DNA of 64,000 nt from Pseudomonas citri (GCF_025336485.1 NZ_JAODAB010000012.1:62001-126000), one strand, 5' to 3'; shown: positions 35,295 through 44,208, counted from the stretch's first letter. Made by a program: numbers and translations. The notes: generated by a model from the sequence alone, not told the origin.

Positions 35295-36308
35295 TTAAAC
35301 CATTCCCAACTGTTTCAGCTCGCTCTTGAGGTACGCATAGTAAATCGGCCCTGCCACCACCCCCGGCAGGCCGAACGCGGCTTCGAACACCAGCATCGCC
35401 ATGAGCAGTTCCCAGGACTTGGCGCTGATCTGCCCTCCGACGATACGGGCATTGAGGAAGTATTCGAGCTTGTGGATCACGATCAGGTAGCCCAGCGCCG
35501 CCACCGCCACCCAGATCGACAGCGACAAGCCGACGATGGTGATCAGGGTGTTGGACATCAGGTTGCCGATGACCGGCAGCAGCCCCAGCAGGAAGGTCAT
35601 CACGATCAGGGTCTTGGTCAACGGCAGCTTGATGCCGAACAGTGGCAGCACCACCGCCAGGAAGATCCCGGTGAAGAAGGTGTTGAGCAGGGAAATCTTG
35701 ATCTGGGCGAAGACGATGTTGCGAAACGCTTTGACCAGCAGGCTCAGGCGATCGTACAACGCGGCGGCCAGGGGTTTGCGCTTGGTCAGGTCGGGGATGC
35801 GCTGCAAGGCGACGATCGCCCCCAGCACCATGCCGATCAGCAACGTCACGAACATGTGCGCCACGTCCTTGCCCACCAGTTGCAAATCGCTCAGGTGCTT
35901 GCTTACCCAATCACCGATCGCCACGCGGAACTCGGCGGCGCTGGCCGGCAGGTAGGCATCGAGGAAGGGCGGCAACTGCCCACGGGCGCGCTCGACCACG
36001 CCCATGAACTTGTCCAGGGAGGCGCCGGGGTTTTCCGCTTCGTGCAGGAGGAAACTGAAGGCGCCGGCGAAGATCAGCGTCAGCACGCTGACCACCAGCG
36101 TGCCCAGCAATGCCACCGCCAACCAACGGGCACGCCGGCCTTCGATCAGACGTTGCAACTGCGGAGTGAGCATGTTGACCAGTTCGAACACCAGCAAGCC
36201 GGCCAGCAGGCTCGGCACCAGGCGCAATGGCAGCATCAACAACAACCCACCAAAAATGATCACCCAACTGATCACCAACAACACATGACGCTGAGAAAAC
36301 GTTGGCAT
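35295..36308 (-). CDS. AI-2E family transporter (PerM-like)
   Basis: 337-residue membrane protein with about seven to eight helices, including LVISWVIIFGGLLLMLPL at the start and FLLGLLPVIGNLMSNTLITI near residue 230. Family members export small molecules or sodium; the autoinducer label is inherited and not proven here. I start at MPTFSQRH (36308) since upstream residues are not membrane-like. It faces the Hsp70 gene tail to tail. Confidence 0.87.
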   Translation of the reverse strand: MPTFSQRHVLLVISWVIIFGGLLLMLPLRLVPSLLAGLLVFELVNMLTPQLQRLIEGRRARWLAVALLGTLVVSVLTLIFAGAFSFLLHEAENPGASLDKFMGVVERARGQLPPFLDAYLPASAAEFRVAIGDWVSKHLSDLQLVGKDVAHMFVTLLIGMVLGAIVALQRIPDLTKRKPLAAALYDRLSLLVKAFRNIVFAQIKISLLNTFFTGIFLAVVLPLFGIKLPLTKTLIVMTFLLGLLPVIGNLMSNTLITIVGLSLSIWVAVAALGYLIVIHKLEYFLNARIVGGQISAKSWELLMAMLVFEAAFGLPGVVAGPIYYAYLKSELKQLGMV

Positions 36309-36414
36309 ACAGCCCCAGGACAAAACGGCGAGAGAGGATCGCAAGTCTGCCAGCGTTCCACCAGCAGCACTAGAGATTGTATCGGCCGACCCTGGTCGTT
36401 TTTTTAGCGTCCAT

Positions 36415-36448
36415 GAGGGCCTCATCGCGAGCACGCGATGAGGCCCTC
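36415..36448. repeat. Perfect 15-bp palindrome
   Basis: Arms 36415-36429 and 36434-36448 (core GGGCCTCATCGCG) around AGCA, just beyond the psiF stop. The block TTTTTAGCGT plus AGGGCCTCATCGCGAGCA recurs at 46901-46934. No U-run in the psiF direction. Confidence 0.65.
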
Positions 36449-36458
36449 GCAAACCGGC

Positions 36459-36749
36459 TTATTTAGTCTTCAGACAATCACTCATGAACGCCTTGCGCGC
36501 ATCGCCCTTCAAAGCCTGGGTGGTGGCCGTGGCGTTGCAGGTTTTCATGCGCTCCTGCGGCGTGGAGGGTGTCGCCGGGGCAGCCTTGAGGCAGTTGCTC
36601 ATGAAGGCTTTGCGCTCATCGCCCTTGAGCGCCTTGGCAGTGGCGTCGGCATTGCAGGTGGTCATCTTGGTCTGTTGCGCCGTGGCGGCAAAACCTTGGG
36701 AACACAGCAAAAGCCCCAGCATCAACAAAGGGACACGCAGCATCTTCAT
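36459..36749 (-). CDS. psiF: PsiF-repeat protein
   Basis: 96-residue exported protein. Signal peptide ends ...QGFA. Two PsiF repeats follow, each of the form M-x-T-C-N-A-x-A-x-x-x-ALKGD-x-RKAFMS-x-CLK, with two conserved cysteines per repeat. In E. coli psiF is induced by phosphate starvation; I saw no clear pho box here. CTCAGGAG precedes the ATG at 36749. Function unknown. Confidence 0.9.
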   Translation of the reverse strand: MKMLRVPLLMLGLLLCSQGFAATAQQTKMTTCNADATAKALKGDERKAFMSNCLKAAPATPSTPQERMKTCNATATTQALKGDARKAFMSDCLKTK

Positions 36750-36856
36750 GGTGTTTCTCCTGAGGGCCGCACGAGGGTGCGGCATTGAGGTGCAGTGTAG
36801 ACAACGCTTGTTACACCTTCATCTGCCGTGCCCGCGAATGTGCTCTTCCTGCCGGC

Positions 36857-37747
36857 CTACAACCCCGCAACCTTCAACCGCTCGGCATGCTCGACAAACA
36901 AGCGGATCGGCTCGGCCCCCTTGCCCACCAGTCCCAGCGACTGGTTGACGATGTCGAAGTGGTCCATCGGGTAGTCATCGCGGATCACCGTGCCCAGGTG
37001 CGAGCTGCAGCGCCCGACCAAGCCGTCGCACTGCCCTGCTTCCTTGACGAAAGTGCGGGCAAATAAACGGCAGGTGCGGTGGGTACCGTCGAACAGGTTG
37101 CGTCCCTTGTCGGTCTTGCCGGGCTGCAGGGTTCCGGACCAGGAGTAATAACGAACGCCATTGACCTCTTCGGGCCCATGCCCACCCCAGGTCGACGGCA
37201 AGCCCTGTGGATAACGCTGATTGAACAGTGCCACGCCGGCAGTGGTCAGGGAGGCATGGGAAGCGTGCACATCCACCGGCAACCTGGGGCCACGGTAGCC
37301 GCTGTCGAGCAGGCTCATCAGGGCGTTGACCAGCCGCAACACGACACTGAGCACGCGCCCCCTGGCGCTGTCGGCCGGGTAATGGGCCAGCAGGTAATCG
37401 GCCAGTTCCGAGCCGTGGTTGGGCCCGGCCACCGACGTCACCGACGCCACCAGGTCCGGACGCTTGGCAGCGGCATAACGTGCGGTGAGGCTGCCCTGGC
37501 TATGGCCGATCAGGTTGACCTTCGAGGCGCCGGTCTGCCGCAGGATCTCATCGATCCGCGCCAGCAACTGTTCGCCGCGCACCTCGGACGAATGCAGCGG
37601 CGAGACCTTCACCGGCACTACCACGGCCCCACCGCGACGCAACGCCGACACGATCCCATACCAGTACGGATACAGCACCAGGCGGATGAAACCGAGCATG
37701 CCCGGGACCAATACCAGCGGGTAGCGAGTGGCGCAGCGTTGCGACAT
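36857..37747 (-). CDS. Family I lipase-like alpha/beta hydrolase
   Basis: 296-residue hydrolase close in pattern to P. aeruginosa LipA/LipC. Nucleophile GHSQG (S83), GLVGRCSSHLG with the acid, and DDYPMDHFD with the catalytic histidine are all intact. Two features differ from the secreted lipases: there is no signal peptide before YPLVLVPGMLGF, and the usual HG of the oxyanion loop is PG. No foldase gene is near. AAGGATG before the ATG supports this start. Probably a cytoplasmic esterase/lipase. Confidence 0.85.
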   Translation of the reverse strand: MSQRCATRYPLVLVPGMLGFIRLVLYPYWYGIVSALRRGGAVVVPVKVSPLHSSEVRGEQLLARIDEILRQTGASKVNLIGHSQGSLTARYAAAKRPDLVASVTSVAGPNHGSELADYLLAHYPADSARGRVLSVVLRLVNALMSLLDSGYRGPRLPVDVHASHASLTTAGVALFNQRYPQGLPSTWGGHGPEEVNGVRYYSWSGTLQPGKTDKGRNLFDGTHRTCRLFARTFVKEAGQCDGLVGRCSSHLGTVIRDDYPMDHFDIVNQSLGLVGKGAEPIRLFVEHAERLKVAGL

Positions 37748-37844
37748 GGGGACATCCTTGCGGTCGAGAGGTGCTCAGCATCGGTACCGATGATGACCAG
37801 TCTATGACAGCCGCGTTTCTTTTCAGAACGCCTTCAGAACGTCT

Positions 37845-38483
37845 TCAGAAGGTCCGCGCCAGCGCCAGCAAACGCTCCTCGGCCTCGGCGCAGGACAACG
37901 CAAAGCTGCGCTCGGCCGACTCTTCGCCTTCGGCCGCCACCACTGTCACATCGGTGATGCCGATGAACCCCAGGACCGTGCGCAGCAGCGTATCGGCGTG
38001 GTTCATGTGTTCCAGCGGGCCACCGGGGCCGAAGCCAAAATCGCCGCGACTGGTGACGATCAAAGCCTTCTTGCCCTGCACCAGCGGTTCGTAGTGCGAC
38101 ACACCGTTATCCAGACTGTGGTTGAACGTCAGCCCGATGCGCACGATCTGGTCGATCCAGGCCTTCACGCCGCTGGGAACGCTGAAATTGTGCATGGGCG
38201 CGGCGATCACCAGCCGGTCATGGGCCTTGAGCTCCTCGACCAAGGTGTCGCTCAGGGTCAGGTCCGCTTGCATGACCTGCGGCCGCGCCTCGGGCTCGGG
38301 GTAGAACGCCGCGGCGATGAAGGCTTCGTTGACCGGCGCGATCAGCGCCCGGCCGACTTCACGACGCGTCACCTGGGCCTGCGGATGGACAGCCTGCCAC
38401 GCCGAGACAAAAGCTTCGGCCAGGCGCCGGGAATGGGAACGCTCGCCACGGGGACTGCCCTGCACCACAAGAATATTGCTCAT
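37845..38483 (-). CDS. azoR: FMN-dependent NADH-azoreductase
   Basis: 212-residue flavodoxin-fold oxidoreductase that reduces azo dyes and quinones. SPRGERSHSRRLAEAF near the start binds FMN phosphate; APMHNFSVPSGVKAWIDQIVR and TSRGDFGFGPG are family blocks. GAAGGAGATTCAG precedes the ATG. Divergent from a LysR gene, the common arrangement for regulator and target. Confidence 0.93.
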   Translation of the reverse strand: MSNILVVQGSPRGERSHSRRLAEAFVSAWQAVHPQAQVTRREVGRALIAPVNEAFIAAAFYPEPEARPQVMQADLTLSDTLVEELKAHDRLVIAAPMHNFSVPSGVKAWIDQIVRIGLTFNHSLDNGVSHYEPLVQGKKALIVTSRGDFGFGPGGPLEHMNHADTLLRTVLGFIGITDVTVVAAEGEESAERSFALSCAEAEERLLALARTF

Positions 38484-38579
38484 CTGAATCTCCTTCGTTT
38501 GCGACTACAATCAACACGGCTTGTGCTGTGCAGCTTGTCGTCCGTGGCTGTTTTCAGACAAATGAGGGTTAGTTCATCA

Positions 38580-38598
38580 GGATGAATCAATTTCATCC
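38580..38598. promoter_or_regulatory. Operator-like dyad between azoR and LysR gene
   Basis: GGATGAA-TCAAT-TTCATCC, seven-base perfect arms, ending 15 bases before the LysR start. Position suits autoregulation by the LysR protein; inferred only. Confidence 0.4.
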
Positions 38599-38613
38599 AT
38601 ATGGAGAGTGCAC

Positions 38614-39555
38614 ATGTTCGCCAACCTGCCGCTCAACGCCTTGCGCGCCTTCGAGTCAGCCGCGCGGCTGCTCAGTTTCAAGGCAGCCGCGGCGGAACTG
38701 TCGGTCACACCGACAGCGATCTCCCACCAGATCCGCTCACTGGAAAACTGGCTGGGGCTGATGCTGTTCGAACGCCTGCCCCGCCAGGTGCGGCTCACCG
38801 ACGGCGGGCAACGCCTGTTCCACAGCCTGCACGGGGCCTTGCTGGAGGTGGCGCAGAGCGTCGACACCCTGCGCCCGCAACGCAGCACCACGCACCTGAC
38901 TCTGTCCACCACCGCCGCGTTTGCCGCCCTGTGGCTGGTGCCGCGCCTGGGACGCTTTTATGCCCGTCACCCGAACATCAACGTGCGCCTGGACACCCAT
39001 TGCGAGGTGATCGACCTGCATCAGGACGCCAGCGTCGACCTGGTGGCGCGTTACAGCCTCGAGACCTACCCGAACCTGTACGGCCTGTGCCTGTTCGATG
39101 AACGTTTCGGCGTCTATGGCTCGCCGGAACAGGTGGCCCAGGCGACCCGCCAAGTGCCGACGCTGATCAGCGTGCACTGGCACAACTCCAAGCTGTACGC
39201 CCACGGCTGGGAAGCCTGGTGCGCCCAGGCCGGGGAAACCTGGCTCAGCCGGCAACCGTGCATACGCGAATACGACGAGGAGCATTACGCCTTGCAGGCG
39301 GCGATTGCCGGACAAGGCCTGGTGCTGGCGAGCAATATCCTGGCATCGGAAAGCATCGCCAGCGGTTTGCTGGTGGGCTATCGCCCGCACGTGCAGGTCA
39401 ACGGCGCCGGCTACAGCGCCCTGTGCGTCCCGGGCCGCGAGCGCCACCCGCCCGTACGGGCATTCTTCCAGTGGCTGGAGGAAGAAGCGCGACTGTCCGG
39501 TTATCCCCTGAAAAATTCCCTAAGCCTTTTTCAGGAGCGCGCGACTCAGGCCTGA
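38614..39555 (+). CDS. LysR-family regulator (GcvA-like)
   Basis: 313-residue regulator. The N-terminal helix-turn-helix (PLNALRAFESAARLLSFKAA ... ELSVTPTAISHQIRSLE) is of the GcvA type; the remainder is the effector-binding domain. ATG 38614 has GGAGAG five bases upstream. It probably controls the divergent azoR; the effector is unknown. Confidence 0.88.
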   Translation: MFANLPLNALRAFESAARLLSFKAAAAELSVTPTAISHQIRSLENWLGLMLFERLPRQVRLTDGGQRLFHSLHGALLEVAQSVDTLRPQRSTTHLTLSTTAAFAALWLVPRLGRFYARHPNINVRLDTHCEVIDLHQDASVDLVARYSLETYPNLYGLCLFDERFGVYGSPEQVAQATRQVPTLISVHWHNSKLYAHGWEAWCAQAGETWLSRQPCIREYDEEHYALQAAIAGQGLVLASNILASESIASGLLVGYRPHVQVNGAGYSALCVPGRERHPPVRAFFQWLEEEARLSGYPLKNSLSLFQERATQA

Positions 39556-39570
39556 CATCCCGGCCGATCG

Positions 39571-41646
39571 CTAGCGCGTCGGCTTGACGGTCACCGGCGC
39601 CTTGCCCGCCTTCATCTGCTCCAACAGCGGTGCGCACTGGTTCGGCTCGCCACCGCTGGGGGCCACCAGCGCCAGCAAGCCAGCCGCCGGTGCCGCGATG
39701 ACACCCAGCGCCACCATCCCGGCACCGCGCAGCATCAGCGGCACGGCCTTGACCCCGGCGGCGGGCTTGGCGAACGTGCCCCGGACATACAGTGGCGAAC
39801 GCAGGGAAATCAGCCGCCAGCCCTTGGATTCCGGCGTGACGGTCAGGTCCAGTTTCTCGCTGGCCATGTCCGCCGTGCCGTCGACGTAGATGATCGCGTT
39901 CTCGGTGTCGAACACGAACAGGCGTGTGGTCGCCAGGCCGGTCTTGATGTCGAAGTCGGCCGCGGCGCAGTTGATCTTCACTTCCTTGTCGCCAAAGATT
40001 TTCCCCACCACATAGTTGCCGACGTTCAGTCCGGCCAGCTCCATCAACTCCCGACTGATGGCACCGTCGTTGATCAGCATCTTCAGCGTGCCGTTGGAAG
40101 TGCCCAACAACGCCGCCACCGAATTGCCGCGCCCGCTGAGATCGGCGTCGCCGTTCAATTCGCCGAAACTGGTTTTCATCGGCTCGAAGCCCGGGAACAG
40201 TTGCTTGAGCTTGAAACCTCGTGCCGTCAACTTTGCCTGGCCTTCAAGAGGCTGGGCACGGCCATCGAGGCGGATCTGCGCATCGAGCCGCCCGCCGGCC
40301 ACGCCAAAGCGCAGGGGTTCGAGGCTCAATTGACCGTCGTTGAGCACCAGGTGGGTATACAGGTCGCTGAACGGCAGCTCCTGGCTGTGGACGATGCGTT
40401 TGCCGGTGAACTCCACGTCGGCGTCCATCACATTCCAGCGCTCGGTGCGAAACGCTTCCACCGGCAATACCTTGTCCGACGGTTGCTTGCTGGTGGCGCC
40501 GCGGGCCTTTTGCTCGGCGGTGGAGTCCGCACCGATCAACGGCGCCAGGTCGCTGAACAGCAACTGATTGGAAAGCAACGCACCACTGAGCTTTGGCCGG
40601 GGCTGGCTGGCGACATAGGCCAGGTCGCCGTGGATATCACTGTCACCGATCTTGCCGTTGAAGGCTTCGTAACGGAACAGCGCCCCGCCCGGCTCGCGCA
40701 GCTTGGCGGTCAAGTGACCGTCGGTGGCGTAGGGCGGCGAATCCGGCAAGGTCACGCCGGTGAGCGGATAAAGGTTGGCCAGGCTGTTGCCGGACAATTT
40801 CAGGCGCAGATCCAGGGCGCCGAGGTTCGTCGGGTCGGTCAGGGTCCCGGCGAGTTCTACGCTGGTGTCGGCGATTTTCGCCTGGGCGTGCAGCGGAAAG
40901 GGTTGTGACGCGTCCTGCAAGGCCAGCAAACCACCGACCTTGCCGGAGCCGACCACATTCTGCCCGTGGTACTGGCCGTTGACCTTGAGAGCGAACACAT
41001 AATCCTGGGGCGCCGCACCGCGCTCCCGGGCTTTTGTCGCCACTTTTTCACCGACGATATCGCTGAACGGAATGGGTTTGCCCAACGGCTCGACCTGCAG
41101 GTCGAGGCGGGTCTTGAGTGTCTGGTCATCCAGGGTGACATGGCCCTTGTCGAAGCCGATCGTACCGATGTCCACCGCCCAACTGGAGGGTTCGGCATCC
41201 GGGTCTTTCGGATCGAACTGAAACGTCCAATTGGCGCGGCCGTCGGCCAGGCGTTGCAGGTTGGCGTCGGGCCCGGTCAGGTCGATACGGGGAATCGCCA
41301 CCCGCCGGGCCAGCAAGGCCAGGGGCGAGATACGCAGCTCGACACGCTTGAGCGTCGCCATCTGCGGGGTTTTCGACCAATCCGGGTTGCCCAGGCTCAG
41401 GTCCTCGGCCACCACGTGGGGCCATGGCAGCCAGGCGCGCCAGCCACCTTCCTGCGTCTCGCGCTGCCAGACCACGGCCAGGTTGCCATTGATGGCGAAT
41501 GGGCGGTGCAACTCCTCGGAAACCTTTGCGTTGAGCGCAGGCTTGATCCGGTTCCAATCGAAGAAGGCAATGACCAGCACCAGCACGGCGAGCAGGACAA
41601 CAAGACTGGCGAAACTCCAGGCAAGGATTTTTGAAGTGCGCGTCAT
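39571..41646 (-). CDS. AsmA-family envelope protein
   Basis: 691-residue protein with one N-terminal membrane anchor (ILAWSFASLVVLLAVLVLVI) and a large periplasmic part. The N-terminal AsmA block (FDWNRIKPALNAKVSEELHR, FAINGNL) and the C-terminal AsmA block (DADLSGRGNSVAALLGTSNG) are clear. Such proteins are thought to take part in phospholipid transport or outer-membrane assembly. CAGGAG precedes the start at 41646; upstream in-frame residues look non-coding. Confidence 0.9.
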   Translation of the reverse strand: MTRTSKILAWSFASLVVLLAVLVLVIAFFDWNRIKPALNAKVSEELHRPFAINGNLAVVWQRETQEGGWRAWLPWPHVVAEDLSLGNPDWSKTPQMATLKRVELRISPLALLARRVAIPRIDLTGPDANLQRLADGRANWTFQFDPKDPDAEPSSWAVDIGTIGFDKGHVTLDDQTLKTRLDLQVEPLGKPIPFSDIVGEKVATKARERGAAPQDYVFALKVNGQYHGQNVVGSGKVGGLLALQDASQPFPLHAQAKIADTSVELAGTLTDPTNLGALDLRLKLSGNSLANLYPLTGVTLPDSPPYATDGHLTAKLREPGGALFRYEAFNGKIGDSDIHGDLAYVASQPRPKLSGALLSNQLLFSDLAPLIGADSTAEQKARGATSKQPSDKVLPVEAFRTERWNVMDADVEFTGKRIVHSQELPFSDLYTHLVLNDGQLSLEPLRFGVAGGRLDAQIRLDGRAQPLEGQAKLTARGFKLKQLFPGFEPMKTSFGELNGDADLSGRGNSVAALLGTSNGTLKMLINDGAISRELMELAGLNVGNYVVGKIFGDKEVKINCAAADFDIKTGLATTRLFVFDTENAIIYVDGTADMASEKLDLTVTPESKGWRLISLRSPLYVRGTFAKPAAGVKAVPLMLRGAGMVALGVIAAPAAGLLALVAPSGGEPNQCAPLLEQMKAGKAPVTVKPTR

Positions 41647-42029
41647 GCACAAGGCTCCTGAAAAAGACCAGCGTCCAAACGACGACTGGGAAAACCGAGC
41701 CTGTGGTCGGCCCGTTGTGAATAAAGATTGGACTGGCGAAGCGGCCGACAGGTTTAACCCCGAGGACGACGAATGGCAAAAAAACAGCGGGATCCTGACC
41801 ATCCAGACAGCTATCTGTTACCTCTCCCGCACTTTCCGGAAGCACGAGTGAGTACAAAATACCCATCGCAGTGCAAAAGCACTCCCCTGAAAGGCCCGTG
41901 CTAGAGCCTTCCCCCAGAACAATCAATTCCGTTGATTATTACCATTGTGCTTATGAACTTTTATATCGATTTATCGAGAGTAGCATTGCCCTCGTACCCA
42001 CTTTTCAGCCCCCCCAAGGAGCAACGATC
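41647..42029. other. Divergent non-coding gap, 383 bases
   Basis: Promoter region for asmA (minus) and the repeat protein (plus). The right part (41920-41995) is AT-rich and contains a 17-base dyad AATCAA-TTCCG-TTGATT at 41921-41937. CCAAGGAG at 42014-42021 is the ribosome site of the next gene. No further gene seen. Confidence 0.5.
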
Positions 42030-42497
42030 ATGAAACGCCAATTACTGATGAGCCTGTCCCTTTCACTGCTGGCCTCTACCGCTTTTGCCCTGCCAGCGTC
42101 CGAACAAGCCGCGCCTCAGGTCAAGGACAGCCATTCTGTCTACAGCCAGACCGTCGCCGAAGGTGGCCGTGATCGCCTGGAACAGAAAGGCCTGGTTGAA
42201 GGCGGTGGTGATCGTACCCCACAACGCGACGCGTTGGCCGCTGATGGTACCGAGCGCACCCCACAAGGCCAGACCCTTGCCGCTGACGGCACCGACCGCA
42301 CACCGCAAGGCCAGACCCTTGCCGCTGACGGCACCGATCGCACGCCTCAAGGCCAGACCCTTGCCGCTGATGGCACCGATCGCACTCCACAAGGCCAGAC
42401 CCTTGCCGCTGATGGCACCGAGCGTACCCCACAAGGCCAACTCGTTGCCGCCGACGGTGGTGACCGCGTCATCGAACGCAACGGCATAGTGAGCTGA
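42030..42497 (+). CDS. Exported tandem-repeat protein, 14-residue units
   Basis: 155-residue protein with a signal peptide (cut probably after ...STAFA, residue 20). The rest is repeats of LAADGT(D/E)RTPQGQT: units at 68-81, 82-95, 96-109, 110-123 and 124-137 are nearly identical. Degenerate forms at 41-54 (VAEGGRDRLEQ), 55-67 (VEGGGDRTPQ) and 138-150 (VAADGGDRVIE) show the whole mature chain came from one motif. The DNA repeat is 42 bp, so copy number may vary between strains. No function recognised. AAGGAG precedes the ATG and a strong terminator follows. Confidence 0.85.
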   Translation: MKRQLLMSLSLSLLASTAFALPASEQAAPQVKDSHSVYSQTVAEGGRDRLEQKGLVEGGGDRTPQRDALAADGTERTPQGQTLAADGTDRTPQGQTLAADGTDRTPQGQTLAADGTDRTPQGQTLAADGTERTPQGQLVAADGGDRVIERNGIVS

Positions 42498-42513
42498 TCC
42501 ATGGCGGCCCGGA

Positions 42514-42545
42514 AAAAAGCCCGATTCCTGCAATCGGGCTTTTGC
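42514..42545 (+). terminator. Intrinsic terminator after repeat protein
   Basis: AAAAAGCCCGATT and AATCGGGCTTTT pair around CCTGC, followed by GCTTTTT. A strong hairpin with U-run. Confidence 0.9.
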
Positions 42546-42651
42546 TTTTTGGGCGTTCGTTGTTCCCCCTTACTCCCCTGCTACCGTTCGACGTCGACAA
42601 AGTCGATTTGCTAGAGTGCGTCGCTCCCCTGAACCAGAAGCCAGCTTTGCG

Positions 42652-43284
42652 ATGCAGCCCCGCGCCGAACAGAAACAACAGACCCGAACCGCCCTGATGG
42701 ACGCAGCCCGTCACCTGATGGCGTGCGGACGAGGGTTCGGCAGCCTGAGCCTGCGGGAAGTCGCCAGGACGGCGGGCATTGTACCCACCGGTTTCTATCG
42801 GCACTTCGACGACATGGATCAGTTGGGCCTGGCACTGGTCTGCGAAGTCGGCCAGACCTTTCGCGAAACCATCCGCCTGGTGCGCCACAACGAATTCGTC
42901 ATGGGCGGCATCATCGATGCGTCGGTGCGGATCTTTCTCGATGTGGTGCAAGCCAACCATTCCCAGTTCCTGTTCCTGGCCCGCGAGCAATTCGGCGGTT
43001 CGCTACCGGTGCGCCAAGCCATCGCCCGGTTGCGCGAAGACATCAGCTCGGACCTGGCCGCCGACCTTGCCCTGATGCCCAAACTGCAACACCTGGACCT
43101 GCCCGGGTTAAGCGTGATGGCCGACCTTATCGTCAAAAGCGTATTCGCCACCCTGCCCGACATCATCGACCCACCCGCGCAAGCCCTGCCCGAACACCTC
43201 ACGCCCCAGGCGAAGATTACCCAGCAACTGCGGTTCATCTTCATTGGCCTCAAGCATTGGCGTGGGTTGGGGAGTACTGAATAG
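42652..43284 (+). CDS. desT: TetR-family regulator, DesT/FabR-like
   Basis: 210-residue TetR repressor. The helix-turn-helix reads SLREVARTAGIVPTGFYRHF (residues ~34-53). The FabR/DesT group has this pattern and senses acyl-CoA to control unsaturated fatty-acid synthesis. In P. aeruginosa desT lies beside ureE; here ureE is 1 kb away, which supports orthology. The desaturase genes desCB are not in this window. The start at 42652 is the best fit to the family. Confidence 0.75.
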   Translation: MQPRAEQKQQTRTALMDAARHLMACGRGFGSLSLREVARTAGIVPTGFYRHFDDMDQLGLALVCEVGQTFRETIRLVRHNEFVMGGIIDASVRIFLDVVQANHSQFLFLAREQFGGSLPVRQAIARLREDISSDLAADLALMPKLQHLDLPGLSVMADLIVKSVFATLPDIIDPPAQALPEHLTPQAKITQQLRFIFIGLKHWRGLGSTE

Positions 43285-43322
43285 CCCCCGGCATGGCTTC
43301 TTTGTGGGAACGTGAATGCTCA

Positions 43323-43402
43323 AATCAAAAGATCGCAGCTTTCGGCAGCCCTACGCCATTTCCGTAGGAGTTGCCGAAGGCTGCGATCTTTTGATTCTTT
43401 TT
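43323..43402 (+). terminator. Long hairpin terminator after desT
   Basis: Arms about 43323-43354 and 43364-43396 (core GATCGCAGC / GCTGCGATC, AATCAAAA / TTTTGATT) followed by CTTTTT. This GATCGCAGC element recurs in fluorescent pseudomonads as a dispersed palindrome. Confidence 0.75.
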
Positions 43403-43563
43403 CCCCGCCAAACCCTCGGACATTTCCTTCGACACGCCGGGCGGTTCATGAACTAGGCAGCGCTTTCGAGCGCCGCTAACCTTTGTTCGTCATCGCAAAA
43501 AACGGTGACACGGACGTGCAAGTCCGAGTAAAACACCAACCCATAATGCTTCTAGCCATTCGC

Positions 43564-43668
43564 GGCGCAATCGCGCCCGTGTTTTATGGCGGCTGTGTTC
43601 GGGAGATCTTCGGATCTGCCGAGTTTTGGGTATGGTTACTCGGTCTTGCACACTCGCACACAGCTGCC
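43564..43668 (+). ncRNA. Structured 5' leader of DUF6124 gene (candidate cis-regulatory RNA)
   Basis: The leader folds on paper into several perfect helices: GGCGC-AATC-GCGCC (43564-43577); an 11-bp helix GGCGGCUGUGU / ACACAGCUGCC (43588-43598 with 43658-43668, one G-U pair) closing a loop that holds CGG-G-AGAUC-UUCG-GAUCU-G-CCG (43600-43621). An alternative stem CCGAG/CUCGG (43619-43623 with 43639-43643) competes with the last one. An earlier small hairpin, CGGAC-GUGCAA-GUCCG, lies at 43511-43526. The element ends about 55 bases before the start codon. I do not recognise it as a named RNA family. Confidence 0.6.
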
Positions 43669-43722
43669 ACCCTTCATTGCGTGCAAGCGATCCAGGGCGG
43701 TTCTCTTGAGGAAACCTACCCC

Positions 43723-44103
43723 ATGTTCAAAGCCACTCCAAATCCCCCACAAAACGGCCAAAAATCCCGCGTCGAAGCGCAGGAAGCCAAAAAACTCGAA
43801 GACGCCGCCACCCGCGCCCTCGACTACTACCTCAACCCCAAGCCCGCCTCACCAGAACCCGACAGCACCCAGCTGTTCATCGTTGCCCCTCACATCGACA
43901 CCGAAACCCTACTCGCCAACGCCTCCGAAGACCTGCTCTCCATCAGCACCATCGCCGCCGACCTGGCTGACGATGTGGACGATTCACGCCGCTGCGTCGC
44001 CCTGGCAATCAGCCGCATGGCCGATGGGGTTCAGTTGTTGGTCGAGCGGGCGTTGGATCACCTGGAGACAAAAGCGATGGCGGCGAACAACGCCAAAGGG
44101 TAG
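43723..44103 (+). CDS. DUF6124 family protein
   Basis: 126-residue soluble protein of the pseudomonad family starting MFKATPNPP (DUF6124, earlier DUF3077). Pro-rich N-terminus, then LEDAATRALDYYL, a variable part, and a helical C-terminal segment (ANASEDLLSISTIAADLADD). TTGAGGAAACC precedes the ATG at 43723. An in-frame extension to 43483 would read through the structured leader and is rejected. Function unknown. Confidence 0.85.
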   Translation: MFKATPNPPQNGQKSRVEAQEAKKLEDAATRALDYYLNPKPASPEPDSTQLFIVAPHIDTETLLANASEDLLSISTIAADLADDVDDSRRCVALAISRMADGVQLLVERALDHLETKAMAANNAKG

Positions 44104-44193
44104 CGCTTGCATGGATGCCAGCTGAGCCGACGCATTCGCCAGCAGGTTCGCTTTCTCAGCAAGCCACCAAACGGTGCGCAGCCCGCACGCTGC

Positions 44194-44208
44194 GCACCAA
44201 GATAGTAC
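44194..44208. promoter_or_regulatory. NtrC-like site upstream of ureE
   Basis: GCACCAAGATAGTAC differs from the GCAC-N7-GTGC NtrC pattern at one base and lies about 66 bases before the sigma-54 element. A larger dyad GGTGCGCAG-N8-CTGCGCACC (44173-44198) overlaps its left side. Confidence 0.5.

Noticed and set aside
35247..36407. 386-codon plus-strand frame opposite the AI-2E transporter
   Set aside because: Very Gln/His-rich mirror of a membrane protein gene.
43483..43722. N-terminal extension of the DUF6124 protein
   Set aside because: Would translate the structured leader; the ATG at 43723 has a proper ribosome site and the family N-terminus.
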